From positions 1-64,000 of the forward strand of contig NZ_KZ478001.1 in the NCBI RefSeq assembly GCF_002837185.1: 64,000 nucleotides of DNA, in the 5' to 3' direction. Below are positions 54,601 through 63,454 of the stretch, in pieces. The position numbers and the translations under genes were made by a program. The notes beneath the pieces were generated by a model. That model did not search any database. It was not told the DNA's origin and worked only from the letters and a program-made list of their open reading frames with translations. The DNA is from Pseudomonas fluorescens (GTDB lineage Bacteria > Pseudomonadota > Gammaproteobacteria > Pseudomonadales > Pseudomonadaceae). Position 1 is the stretch's first letter. The number at the start of each line of letters is the position of its first letter.

Positions 54601-55365
54601 ATGTACAAATTGACCGTTGAAAACCTGCATAAAAGCTATGGCAGCCACGAAGTACTCAAAGGCGTTTCCCTAAACGCCAAGACCGGCGATGTGATTAGCC
54701 TGATTGGCGCCAGCGGGTCGGGCAAGAGCACCTTCTTGCGTTGTATCAACTTTTTGGAAACGCCCAACGATGGCGCCATGGGCCTGGATAACCAGCCGAT
54801 TCGCATGATGCATGACCGCCACGGCATGCATGTGGCCGACGCTTCTGAACTGCAGCGGCTGCGCACACGGCTTGCGATGGTGTTCCAGCACTTCAACCTC
54901 TGGAGCCACATGACCGTGCTCGACAACATCACGATGGCTCCACGCCGCGTCCTGGGTATCAGCAAGAAAGATGCTGAGGAGCGTGCTCGGCGGTATCTGG
55001 ACAAGGTAGGTTTGCCGTCTCGCGTTGCCGACCAGTATCCGGCTTTTCTCTCTGGCGGGCAGCAACAGCGGGTCGCTATCGCTCGGGCTTTGGCCATGGA
55101 GCCTGAGATCATGTTGTTCGACGAGCCGACTTCGGCGCTTGATCCAGAATTGGTGGGCGAGGTGCTCAAGGTTATCCAGGGTCTGGCCGAAGAAGGTCGA
55201 ACCATGATCATGGTGACTCATGAGATGAGCTTCGCGCGCAAGGTGTCGAGTCAGGTGTTGTTCCTCCACCAAGGACTCGTGGAAGAGCAGGGCTTACCTG
55301 AAGATATCTTGGGTAACCCCAAGAGCGAGCGCCTGCAGCAGTTCCTTAGCGGCAACCTCAAGTAA
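54601..55365 (+). CDS. hisP: Histidine/basic amino acid ABC transporter ATPase (HisP-like)
   Basis: 254 aa from the ATG at 54601 (MYKLTVENLHKSYG), after TTCAGGGTGTTTGAAC. The frame continues upstream into hisM. Walker A is GASGSGKST at about residues 36-44, the signature LSGGQQQR, Walker B EIMLFDEPTSAL, and the H-loop VTHEMSFAR. Length and layout match HisP. It ends the ABC operon; a GAGCGAC/GTCGCTC hairpin lies at 55379-55398. Confidence 0.94.
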   Translation: MYKLTVENLHKSYGSHEVLKGVSLNAKTGDVISLIGASGSGKSTFLRCINFLETPNDGAMGLDNQPIRMMHDRHGMHVADASELQRLRTRLAMVFQHFNLWSHMTVLDNITMAPRRVLGISKKDAEERARRYLDKVGLPSRVADQYPAFLSGGQQQRVAIARALAMEPEIMLFDEPTSALDPELVGEVLKVIQGLAEEGRTMIMVTHEMSFARKVSSQVLFLHQGLVEEQGLPEDILGNPKSERLQQFLSGNLK

Positions 55366-55378
55366 CCGCTATGCCTTC

Positions 55379-55398
55379 GAGCGACTCTTCGGTCGCTC
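55379..55398 (+). terminator. Hairpin after the ABC transporter operon
   Basis: GAGCGAC pairs with GTCGCTC across TCTTCG. No T-run follows, so termination strength is unclear. Confidence 0.45.
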
Positions 55399-55453
55399 AT
55401 TAGCTCCAAATTACCTTGCCCTTCGTCAGTGACCATGCTCGAGTAAAATTCGC

Positions 55454-55484
55454 TTGATTATGGTTGTATATACATGATTATATT
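55454..55484 (+). promoter_or_regulatory. Candidate hutU promoter with HutC operator
   Basis: The perfect palindrome TGTATATACA (TGTA-N2-TACA) at 55465-55474 lies between a TTGATT (55454-55459) and TATATT (55479-55484) promoter-like pair (spacer 19). A repressor on this box would block RNA polymerase. The TGTA-N2-TACA pattern is the operator known for HutC in P. fluorescens. Confidence 0.7.
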
Positions 55485-55548
55485 TATGCGTGACCTGTAG
55501 CGTTAAACCAATAAATAGGCTGAGAAAGTCATTTCGAGAGGATTACCG

Positions 55549-57240
55549 GTGAGCAAGCCATCCCATTTCCGTAATGTCGAAATCCGCGCCGCGCGTGGTA
55601 ACGCGCTGACCGCCAAAAGCTGGCTGACCGAAGCTCCACTGCGCATGTTAATGAACAACCTCGACCCGGAAGTGGCCGAGAACCCAAAAGAACTGGTGGT
55701 CTATGGTGGCATCGGCCGCGCTGCGCGGAACTGGGAGTGCTACGACAAGATCGTTGAAAGCCTGACTAATCTGAACGACGACGAAACCCTGTTGGTGCAG
55801 TCGGGCAAGCCGGTCGGCGTATTCAAGACTCATAGCAACGCGCCGCGCGTGCTGATCGCCAACTCCAACCTGGTGCCGCACTGGGCGAGCTGGGAACACT
55901 TCAACGAACTCGACGCCAAAGGCCTGGCCATGTACGGCCAGATGACCGCCGGCAGCTGGATCTACATCGGCAGCCAGGGCATCGTTCAGGGCACCTACGA
56001 AACCTTCGTCGAGGCCGGGCGCCAGCATTACAACGCTGACCTCAAGGGCCGCTGGGTGCTCACCGCCGGCCTCGGTGGCATGGGCGGCGCGCAACCGCTG
56101 GCCGCCACCCTGGCCGGCGCCTGCTCGCTGAACATCGAATGCCAGCAAGTCAGCATCGATTTCCGCCTGAAGAGCCGTTACGTCGACGAGCAAGCCAAAG
56201 ACCTCGACGACGCTTTAGCGCGTATCGACAAATACACCAAAGAAGGCAAAGCGATCTCCATCGCTCTGCTCGGCAACGCGGCGGAAATCCTGCCGGAACT
56301 GGTCAAGCGTGGCGTGCGCCCGGACATGGTCACCGACCAGACCAGCGCCCACGATCCGCTCAACGGCTACCTGCCGGCCGGCTGGAGCTGGGACGAATAC
56401 CGCGCTCTCGCCAAGACCGAACCGGCCGCTGTGATCAAAGCCGCCAAGCAGTCGATGGCGGTGCATGTGAAAGCCATGCTGGAGTTCCAGAAGCAAGGCA
56501 TTCCGACCTTCGACTACGGCAACAACATCCGTCAGATGGCTCAGGAAGAAGGCGTCGAAAACGCTTTCGATTTCCCGGGTTTCGTGCCGGCCTACATCCG
56601 TCCGCTGTTCTGCCGTGGCATCGGCCCGTTCCGCTGGGCTGCGCTGTCGGGTAACGCTGAAGACATCTACAAAACTGACGCCAAGGTCAAAGAGCTGATC
56701 CCGGACGACGCGCACCTGCATAACTGGCTGGACATGGCGCGCGAGCGCATCAGCTTCCAGGGCTTGCCGGCACGAATCTGTTGGGTAGGGCTGGGTCTGC
56801 GCGCCAAGCTGGGCCTGGCATTCAACGAAATGGTGCGTAGCGGTGAGTTGTCGGCGCCGATCGTCATCGGTCGCGACCATTTGGACTCCGGTTCCGTGGC
56901 CAGCCCAAACCGCGAAACCGAATCAATGCAGGACGGTTCCGACGCCGTGTCCGATTGGCCGTTGCTCAACGCGCTGCTGAACACCGCCAGCGGCGCGACC
57001 TGGGTTTCCCTGCACCATGGCGGCGGCGTCGGCATGGGCTTCTCTCAGCACTCGGGCATGGTGATTGTCTGCGACGGTACCGACGAAGCGGCTGAGCGCA
57101 TTGCACGCGTACTGCACAACGACCCGGCGACCGGCGTGATGCGTCACGCCGACGCGGGTTACCAGATCGCAATAGATTGTGCCAAAGAACAAGGCTTGAA
57201 CCTGCCAATGATCACCTCTGTTAAAGGAGCAAAAGCATGA
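55549..57240 (+). CDS. hutU: Urocanate hydratase
   Basis: 563 aa, the usual length. Converts urocanate to 4-imidazolone-5-propionate, using NAD+ as electrophile. The N-terminal VYGGIGRAARNWECYDKI and the NAD-binding TAGLGGMGGAQPLAAT are characteristic. GTG start after GAGAGGATTACCG. It overlaps hutH by 4 bases and is preceded by a HutC-type box, so repression by urocanate-responsive HutC is likely. GC-richer than the neighbouring accessory genes, more like core DNA. Confidence 0.97.
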   Translation: MSKPSHFRNVEIRAARGNALTAKSWLTEAPLRMLMNNLDPEVAENPKELVVYGGIGRAARNWECYDKIVESLTNLNDDETLLVQSGKPVGVFKTHSNAPRVLIANSNLVPHWASWEHFNELDAKGLAMYGQMTAGSWIYIGSQGIVQGTYETFVEAGRQHYNADLKGRWVLTAGLGGMGGAQPLAATLAGACSLNIECQQVSIDFRLKSRYVDEQAKDLDDALARIDKYTKEGKAISIALLGNAAEILPELVKRGVRPDMVTDQTSAHDPLNGYLPAGWSWDEYRALAKTEPAAVIKAAKQSMAVHVKAMLEFQKQGIPTFDYGNNIRQMAQEEGVENAFDFPGFVPAYIRPLFCRGIGPFRWAALSGNAEDIYKTDAKVKELIPDDAHLHNWLDMARERISFQGLPARICWVGLGLRAKLGLAFNEMVRSGELSAPIVIGRDHLDSGSVASPNRETESMQDGSDAVSDWPLLNALLNTASGATWVSLHHGGGVGMGFSQHSGMVIVCDGTDEAAERIARVLHNDPATGVMRHADAGYQIAIDCAKEQGLNLPMITSVKGAKA

Positions 57241-58769
57241 ACACACTCAACATCATCCCTGGCCAACTGAGCCTTGCCCAACTGCGCGACGTCTACCAGC
57301 ATCCGGTCAACATCTCCCTCGATGACAGTGCTTCGGCCCAGATTGAAGCCAGCGTTGCTTGCGTGGAACAAATCCTCGCCGAGAACCGCACCGCCTATGG
57401 GATCAATACCGGTTTCGGCCTGCTGGCCTCGACCCGCATCGCTACCGAAGACCTGGAGAACCTCCAGCGCTCACTGGTTCTGTCCCACGCTGCCGGTGTT
57501 GGCGAACCGATCAGTGACGCGCTGGTCAGGCTGGTCATGGTGCTCAAGGTCAATAGCTTGAGCCGTGGTTTCTCCGGCATCCGCCGCACCGTCATCGAAG
57601 CACTGATCGCTTTGATCAACGCCGAGGTTTATCCGCACATTCCGTTGAAAGGTTCGGTCGGTGCATCCGGCGACCTCGCACCCTTGGCCCACATGTCGCT
57701 GGTGCTGTTGGGTGAAGGCAAGGCTCGTTACAAGGGCGAATGGCTGGAAGCAACCGAGGCGCTGAAAGTCGCCGGCCTGACGCCACTGACACTGGCTGCC
57801 AAGGAAGGGCTGGCGTTGCTCAACGGCACGCAGGTATCCACCGCTTATGCACTGCGTGGTTTGTTCGAGGGCGAAGATCTGTTCGCTGGCGCACTGGCGA
57901 TCGGTGCTCTGACTGTTGAAGCGGTTTTGGGATCGCGCTCGCCGTTCGACGCACGCATCCACGCCGCGCGTGGCCAGAAAGGCCAGATCGACAGTGCTAC
58001 CGCCTACCGAGACTTGCTCGGCGAGCGCAGTGAAGTCTCCGACTCCCACCAGAACTGCGGCAAGGTTCAGGATCCGTACTCCCTGCGTTGCCAGCCGCAA
58101 GTCATGGGCGCTTGCCTGACCCAGTTCCGTCAAGCTGCGGAGGTATTGGTCGTCGAAGCTAATGCCGTCTCCGATAACCCATTGGTCTTCGCTGTCGAAG
58201 GCGATGTGATCTCCGGTGGCAACTTCCACGCCGAGCCTGTGGCCATGGCTGCTGACAACATGGCATTGGCGATAGCGGAAATCGGCTCGCTAAGCGAGCG
58301 GCGTATTTCCCTGATGATGGACAAGCACATGTCGCAATTGCCGCCATTCCTGGTGGCCAACGGCGGTGTCAACTCCGGCTTCATGATTTCCCAAGTTACC
58401 GCAGCGGCGCTGGCCAGTGAGAACAAGGCACTTGCGCATCCACATTCGGTGGATAGCCTGCCAACTTCCGCGAATCAGGAGGATCACGTGTCAATGGCTC
58501 CTGCAGCGGGCAAGCGTTTATGGGAAATGGCTGAAAACACTCGCGGCGTCCTCGCTGTTGAGTGGCTCGCTGCGTGTCAGGGCCTTGACTTGCGCGAAGG
58601 CTTGAAGACCTCGACGAAGCTGGAGCTTGCCCGCACCAGCCTGCGCAGCAAAGTGGCTTACTACGACAAAGATCGCTTCTTTGCGCCGGATATCAACGCA
58701 GCAAGCGAGCTGTTGGCTTCCCGGTGCTTGAACGAACTGGTGTTGCCAAAGTTGCTGCCTAGCTTGTAA
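57237..58769 (+). CDS. hutH: Histidine ammonia-lyase
   Basis: 510 aa. Deaminates L-histidine to urocanate. The Ala143-Ser144-Gly145 in GSVGASGDLAPL forms the MIO prosthetic group, with Tyr53 in TAYGINTGFG in the active site. Starts on the ATGA overlap with hutU. Together the pair gives the first two steps of histidine breakdown. HutI and the formylglutamate steps (HutF/HutG) are not present here. Confidence 0.97.
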   Translation: MNTLNIIPGQLSLAQLRDVYQHPVNISLDDSASAQIEASVACVEQILAENRTAYGINTGFGLLASTRIATEDLENLQRSLVLSHAAGVGEPISDALVRLVMVLKVNSLSRGFSGIRRTVIEALIALINAEVYPHIPLKGSVGASGDLAPLAHMSLVLLGEGKARYKGEWLEATEALKVAGLTPLTLAAKEGLALLNGTQVSTAYALRGLFEGEDLFAGALAIGALTVEAVLGSRSPFDARIHAARGQKGQIDSATAYRDLLGERSEVSDSHQNCGKVQDPYSLRCQPQVMGACLTQFRQAAEVLVVEANAVSDNPLVFAVEGDVISGGNFHAEPVAMAADNMALAIAEIGSLSERRISLMMDKHMSQLPPFLVANGGVNSGFMISQVTAAALASENKALAHPHSVDSLPTSANQEDHVSMAPAAGKRLWEMAENTRGVLAVEWLAACQGLDLREGLKTSTKLELARTSLRSKVAYYDKDRFFAPDINAASELLASRCLNELVLPKLLPSL

Positions 58770-59033
58770 TCGGGGGGAAGGGGCGTTTGGCTCCTGTGTG
58801 AGCAAGCTGAATTGCTCGAGTCATCCCGCACGAGAGCTACAGTGTTTATGCAGTTTTTTGCTCTACAGCCATCGGCGACAGGCAGTTGTCGTAGCTGTGG
58901 AGCTTTTTCACTTTTGTAGTGCAGGAAACTCACTGGTGAAATTCTGCGTCAAGAGGTTGTCCGGAAAGTAGAAGCAGCATTGGCATTTCGATCCCGGTTT
59001 ATGATGGAACAGTTCATCAGATGCCTTCAGGCA

Positions 59034-59771
59034 TCAACTGTCTCTATGCGCCCCGCTTACCGGCAGGCGACTGCCGAGTCGATAGCGTGAGGAGGGGTGA
59101 ACCAAGCGCACGTAAGTCACAATTTTGCTTTGGCTCCAAGTGCGGCGGATAAGCGCTAAGCAAGGTTCGTTGGCGTCGATCTGCATATGTTTGCTTTCGT
59201 CAATGCTTGGGTGACAGGCTTCGACGATATGCTCCATTTCATCGGGTTTGACGACGCGCAACAGGTATTTGGCGGGTTGCAAGTGCTCCCCGAAGTCTTG
59301 CTGCAGAAATTCTGGCACCAGCTCGGGATTGACGTAACGATCCTCAAGTTGTACGGGCACGCCTTCTTCGCTGTGAACACAGACCAGATGAAAAACTGAA
59401 GAGCCAGTGGTCAGGCCCAAAGCGGACGCCACCGACATTGAGGCCGATTCACGACCCAGGTGCAGGACGCGGCAGGTGTAGCTGTGGCCTCGGGCCAGGA
59501 TCTCGTCGGCAATGTTGGTGATGCGCAGCAAGTTTGATTGCGGTTTGCTTTCGGCTACGAACGTGCCGACGCCTGAAATCCTGACCAGGTGGCCCTCTTC
59601 GGTCAGTTCGCGCAAAGCCCGATTGACGGTCATGCGCGAAATGCCCAGTTCTTGCACCAGCTGGTTTTCTGAAGAAATCAGGTCACCAGGTTTCCAAACG
59701 CCCGCCCGAAGTTGGTCTTGCACATAATCCTTTGCACGCCGGTAGAGCGCTTGTGGTGCATTTTTGATCAT
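59034..59771 (-). CDS. hutC: HutC-type GntR-family repressor
   Basis: 245 aa. The N-terminal winged helix (ENQLVQELGISRMTVNRALR then EEGHLVRISGVGTFVAE) is followed by a UTRA ligand-binding domain (VFHLVCVHSEEGVPVQLEDRYVNPELVPEF). HutC represses hut genes and is released by urocanate. It shares one base with the aminotransferase gene upstream (stop TAA overlapping ATG), so is co-transcribed with it. Three TGTA-N2-TACA boxes nearby are its probable operators. Confidence 0.94.
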   Translation of the reverse strand: MIKNAPQALYRRAKDYVQDQLRAGVWKPGDLISSENQLVQELGISRMTVNRALRELTEEGHLVRISGVGTFVAESKPQSNLLRITNIADEILARGHSYTCRVLHLGRESASMSVASALGLTTGSSVFHLVCVHSEEGVPVQLEDRYVNPELVPEFLQQDFGEHLQPAKYLLRVVKPDEMEHIVEACHPSIDESKHMQIDANEPCLALIRRTWSQSKIVTYVRLVHPSSRYRLGSRLPVSGAHRDS

Positions 59772-60907
59772 TAGTCAGTCCGTGTCTCGAGTGTGGCAAG
59801 GACGCTTGCCAGTGCTGTAAGGAAAAGGTCGTTATCCTCACAGCTTCCGACAGAGACGCGCAAGTACTCAGTGTAACCAACTTCGCGCCACGGTTTGATG
59901 ATTACCCCTTCGCGCAGTAGCGCTTGATTGATTACTTCGGCCGGATAAGGCGTGCTGAAAAACAAGAAGTTGGCAAGGGAGGGCGCGGTTGTAATGCCTT
60001 GCTCGTGCAGTGTCGCCTCCATTCGCCGGCGTTCGCTAGCGACATGGGACAGGCAGGCGTTCAGATGCTCATCGTCAGCCAGTGCGGCAATCGCTGCGGC
60101 CTGGGCTACGTGGTTGACGTTGAAGGGAGTACGCAGACGGTTAATAAGATCGGCCAACATCGGATCGCTCACCACCCCGTAGCCTATGCGCAAACCCGCC
60201 AGGGAATAAGCCTTGGAGAACGTCCTCAGCAGGATGAACGGTCTGCCGCTGCCTTGAATCAGAGCAAGACAGTCCGGGTATTCGGCCTCCCATTGTGCAT
60301 ATTCGTAGTAGGCCTCGTCGAACACCAACAAACATTGCGGTGGCAATGCGTCGAGCAGTTGTTGCAGCTCGTCGGCGCTAAGGGCGCAGCCAACCGGGTT
60401 GGATGGGCAGGAAAACATCAGCACATGCGTGTGGGGAGTGAGTGCTGCGACCATCGCCGGCACATCGAATGTGCCTTCCTGGGTCATTGGCACACCAATC
60501 ACCTTGGCGCCGGCTGCCAGTGGATAGATGAAGTGCAGACCGAACGAAGGCACTACGGTCACGACTTCGTCGTCGTGATCCAAAAACACTCGACTGATGA
60601 CGCTCAGCAAATCCTCCGAGCCGTTGCCGAACACCAACTGGTTTTCCGGCACACCCAGCTTTTCAGAAAGCGCAGTACGCAATGCTTGGCAGCCGGCATC
60701 AGGATACAGCGCAATTTCTCTGCAAGCTCGAGCCGTTGCGGCGCTAACGGCGGGTGCTGTGCCCATTGGGTTTTCGTTGCTCCCAAGTTTGGCTACGCGT
60801 GTAAGGCCGAATCGTTTGCGCACGGCATCCGAAGCCAGGCCAGCGTTATAGCTGGCCAATTCGCGAACTTCTGCGCGGGCAAGCAGGTTCAAGTCATTGG
60901 CATTCAT
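59771..60907 (-). CDS. HisC-like aminotransferase (histidinol-phosphate family)
   Basis: 378 aa PLP enzyme of the histidinol-phosphate/aromatic aminotransferase group. Schiff-base Lys232 is in LLRTFSKAYSLAGLRIGYG; other motifs are SNENPMGTAP and FSCPSNPVGCALS. In a hut cluster its likely reaction is between imidazolepyruvate and L-histidine rather than biosynthesis (inference); true HisC belongs with his genes elsewhere. First gene of a two-gene unit with hutC behind a HutC-type box. Confidence 0.88.
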   Translation of the reverse strand: MNANDLNLLARAEVRELASYNAGLASDAVRKRFGLTRVAKLGSNENPMGTAPAVSAATARACREIALYPDAGCQALRTALSEKLGVPENQLVFGNGSEDLLSVISRVFLDHDDEVVTVVPSFGLHFIYPLAAGAKVIGVPMTQEGTFDVPAMVAALTPHTHVLMFSCPSNPVGCALSADELQQLLDALPPQCLLVFDEAYYEYAQWEAEYPDCLALIQGSGRPFILLRTFSKAYSLAGLRIGYGVVSDPMLADLINRLRTPFNVNHVAQAAAIAALADDEHLNACLSHVASERRRMEATLHEQGITTAPSLANFLFFSTPYPAEVINQALLREGVIIKPWREVGYTEYLRVSVGSCEDNDLFLTALASVLATLETRTD

Positions 60908-61106
60908 ACAGGGCTAACCTCTATTAGTGTCTTGCGGGAAGGCATCTCGATTCAGTCGGTTCTGCAGGAGTTGCTGCAGACGCTACTACTTGGCGTTATG
61001 TCTGATCTCGGATGGCTGATAGCTGGATGGCTGGATGGATCTGAGCGGTACCATTGGATTCATGATGTGACGTCCTTAGCGAACAGCGTAACGTGGTGAG
61101 TGATCT

Positions 61107-61135
61107 GTATAATCCTGTATATACCACAAAGGCAA
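61107..61135 (-). promoter_or_regulatory. Candidate promoter and HutC operator for the aminotransferase-hutC unit
   Basis: On the minus strand TTGCCT (61135-61130) and TTATAC (61112-61107) are 17 bases apart. TGTATATACC at 61116-61125, one mismatch from the TGTA-N2-TACA palindrome, sits in the spacer. The aminotransferase gene starts about 200 bases on. This would make hutC autoregulated. Confidence 0.62.
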
Positions 61136-61397
61136 GATGCAGGCCAAACCTTCGTTCGGTAATAGAGCCGCGGTTCAGGCCTGTTTTCAGAGAAGTGGAT
61201 CAGATGCATGTTCATGCAGGATTTTCAACGTGTAACCTATGGTTCCGCGGGGGTTGTTACCCTCACTCCGTGGCGTGTTTAAACGAAACATTGATTGCCG
61301 TACGCATTTGATGCGCTAACCATAAATGGACAGCTACTGGCTTTGCCTTAGGCATCTGGCGTGGTTTTTTGCGAGCGGCATTGAAAATGCTTTATCC

Positions 61398-61407
61398 TGT
61401 ATATACA
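61398..61407 (+). promoter_or_regulatory. HutC-type operator upstream of ridA
   Basis: A perfect palindrome, TGTATATACA, about 240 bases before ridA. A TTGAAA lies at 61381-61386 with TATACA 15 bases on, so the box could cover the -10 region. The remaining part of the gap 60908-61647 holds no gene I can support; a 62-codon upstream extension of the ridA frame has no conserved content. Confidence 0.68.
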
Positions 61408-61647
61408 CGCTGAGCTTTTTAAGCTAAAACCTAGTTCAGCCCTTGCTGTCACGACTGACCAGTGAGTCAACATGATTTCGGAATGCTGTTCGCTCTGTAT
61501 GCATGGCCAGCGCCCGCGAGGGGGCAGATGCTCAAGCGCATTTACGACTTGTTGCCTAGCCGTGAGCACAGATGGACTGCAAGCGATGATTCACAATCGG
61601 TGCTCGCTGATGAGCGAATCTTTGAATACCCAAGAGAGAGAACTGCC

Positions 61648-61995
61648 ATGACCGTAAGCAATCTGCCCTTTTCCAAAGTCCGCCACAGCCAAGGCCTGGT
61701 TTTTTTGTCTGGCGAATTGCCGTTTGGTGAGGACGGCAGCTTTCCTGAAGGTATCGAAGCGCAAACGCGTTTGACCCTGACGCGTATTGCCCAGACGCTG
61801 GAAGCCGAATCGCTGTCGCTGGACGATGTTGTCAGCGTCACCGTATACCTGACCGACCGGAGTGATTTCGCCGAATTCAATCGGGCTTATGCATCATTCT
61901 TCACGACCAACCTGCCAGTGCGCGCGACCGTCTGCGCCGGCCTTGTGGTCGATGCATTGATAGAGATCAGTGTCATCGCGCAACAGCGTGCTTGA
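61648..61995 (+). CDS. RidA-family enamine/imine deaminase
   Basis: 115 aa from the ATG at 61648 (MTVSNLPFSKVRHSQG), with AGAGAGAACTGCC upstream; the open frame reaches back to 61462 but the family length (about 115-130) and the start of homology favour this Met. The substrate-binding Arg92 in LPVRATVCAGLV is the equivalent of the catalytic Arg of RidA. RidA hydrolyses reactive imines/enamines made by PLP enzymes and amino-acid oxidases. The DadA-like oxidoreductase follows 12 bases on, a very suggestive pairing. Confidence 0.92.
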   Translation: MTVSNLPFSKVRHSQGLVFLSGELPFGEDGSFPEGIEAQTRLTLTRIAQTLEAESLSLDDVVSVTVYLTDRSDFAEFNRAYASFFTTNLPVRATVCAGLVVDALIEISVIAQQRA

Positions 61996-62007
61996 TTCGG
62001 AGGCAGC

Positions 62008-63243
62008 GTGAGCGAAAAACAAGTGGTGGTATTGGGAGCCGGTATTGTCGGCGTCTGCACGGCGTTGCATTTGCAGCGCCGTGGCTGCGCAGTGACGCTG
62101 GTAGACAAAGGGTTGCCAGGGCGCGAAACATCGTTCGGTAACGCAGGCATTATTCAGCGCGAGGCCATTGAGCCTTACGCGTTTCCAAGGGATCTTGCCA
62201 GTCTGATAAACGTGGCAACCAAGCGTGACATCGGCGTTAATTACCATATGCGCGCGATGCCTGAATACGTGCCTGCCTTGGTCAGGTATTGGGCCAACTC
62301 CGCGCCGAAGCATTACCAGGCCATTGCGGATGCCTTTCGCACGCTGATTGAGCATTCGATTAGTGAGCACTCGGAGCTGATTGAGCAAAGCGGTTCGCAG
62401 AACCTTATCGTGCGCAAAGGGTGGATTCAGGCTTTCCGTAGCCCACAGCAATTCGATGAGGCGGTGGAGCGCGCGGTACGCGTGAGTGCACACGGCGTAT
62501 TGTCCGAGCATTTGGACGGTGTCGCGCTAAGACTGGCGGAACCCGCCCTGAGTGAGGCATTGGTGGGGGGCATTCATTGGCTGCAACCCTGGACTTGTAT
62601 TGAGCCTGGAGAGCTAGTGCAGCGTTATGCCGATCTGTTCGTGAGTGAAGGTGGGCAAATTTTGCGCGGCGATGCTCGATCGTTGCGTCAATCGGGAGCC
62701 GGCTGGAGCGTCGATACCGATTCCGGATCGGTCGGCGCATCGGAGGTGGTAGTAGCGCTGGGGCCTTGGGCTCATGAACTGCTGTGTGAGTTGGGCTACC
62801 GCATACCGTTGTTCGTCAAACGGGGTTACCACGCTCACTTTGCCGATGGAGCAACGCTGACCCGCCCGGTGCTGGATACCGAACAAGGCTACATGCTGGC
62901 GCCAATGAAACGCGGTATCCGCCTATCGACAGGGGCAGAGTTCGCCAGTCTAAGTGCACCTCCAACACCGGTGCAGTTAGGCAAGGCCGAGCGTGCTGCA
63001 CGGCAAGTATTGGCGTTAGGCCCCCAAGTTGAGCGCACGCCATGGAAGGGCGCCCGACCTTGTACGGTAGACATGAAACCGGTAATCGGCGCAGCGCCCT
63101 TGCATAAAGGGCTCTGGTTCAATTTCGGCCATGCCCATCAGGGGTTTACGCTGGGCCCAGTCAGCGGTCGACTGCTCGCAGAATTGATGATGGGCGAGAC
63201 GCCTATAGTCGATCCAGCACCCTTTGCTCCAGGCCGTTTTTGA
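62008..63243 (+). CDS. FAD-dependent D-amino-acid dehydrogenase (DadA-like)
   Basis: 411 aa. The N-terminal Rossmann motif VVVLGAGIVGVCTALHLQRRG binds FAD, and SFGNAGIIQ and the C-terminal GHAHQGFTLGPVSGRLLAEL block are typical of the DadA/DAO family. The GTG start has GGAGGCAGC before it. DadA-type enzymes oxidise D-amino acids to imino acids, which RidA or water converts to keto acids. In this setting D-histidine to imidazolepyruvate is a reasonable guess (inference). Confidence 0.9.
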   Translation: MSEKQVVVLGAGIVGVCTALHLQRRGCAVTLVDKGLPGRETSFGNAGIIQREAIEPYAFPRDLASLINVATKRDIGVNYHMRAMPEYVPALVRYWANSAPKHYQAIADAFRTLIEHSISEHSELIEQSGSQNLIVRKGWIQAFRSPQQFDEAVERAVRVSAHGVLSEHLDGVALRLAEPALSEALVGGIHWLQPWTCIEPGELVQRYADLFVSEGGQILRGDARSLRQSGAGWSVDTDSGSVGASEVVVALGPWAHELLCELGYRIPLFVKRGYHAHFADGATLTRPVLDTEQGYMLAPMKRGIRLSTGAEFASLSAPPTPVQLGKAERAARQVLALGPQVERTPWKGARPCTVDMKPVIGAAPLHKGLWFNFGHAHQGFTLGPVSGRLLAELMMGETPIVDPAPFAPGRF

Positions 63244-63454
63244 GCTGAGCTGCAGTGCATGAACCTTTCCGCCCGTCTCCGTTGGAGTAGCGGGCGAGAA
63301 CCTGGCCTGTCAGGAAAATTAACACTGATATTTATCTACGGACGCTGCCCCTGCAGATTTCGTGTCAGTCGTCGTGGGCGCTGTTTTGATTCCAATGGGT
63401 GTATCCGTTCCATCGGCCCGCCCTAAATAATTATAAGTACCCGTTGGAGAAGTC

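Noticed and set aside
59924..61099. 391 aa open frame on the plus strand
   Set aside because: Opposite the HisC-like aminotransferase, which has all catalytic motifs. No start signals.
61462..61647. 62-codon upstream extension of ridA
   Set aside because: Family length and the onset of RidA similarity favour the ATG at 61648, and the extension covers the regulatory region.
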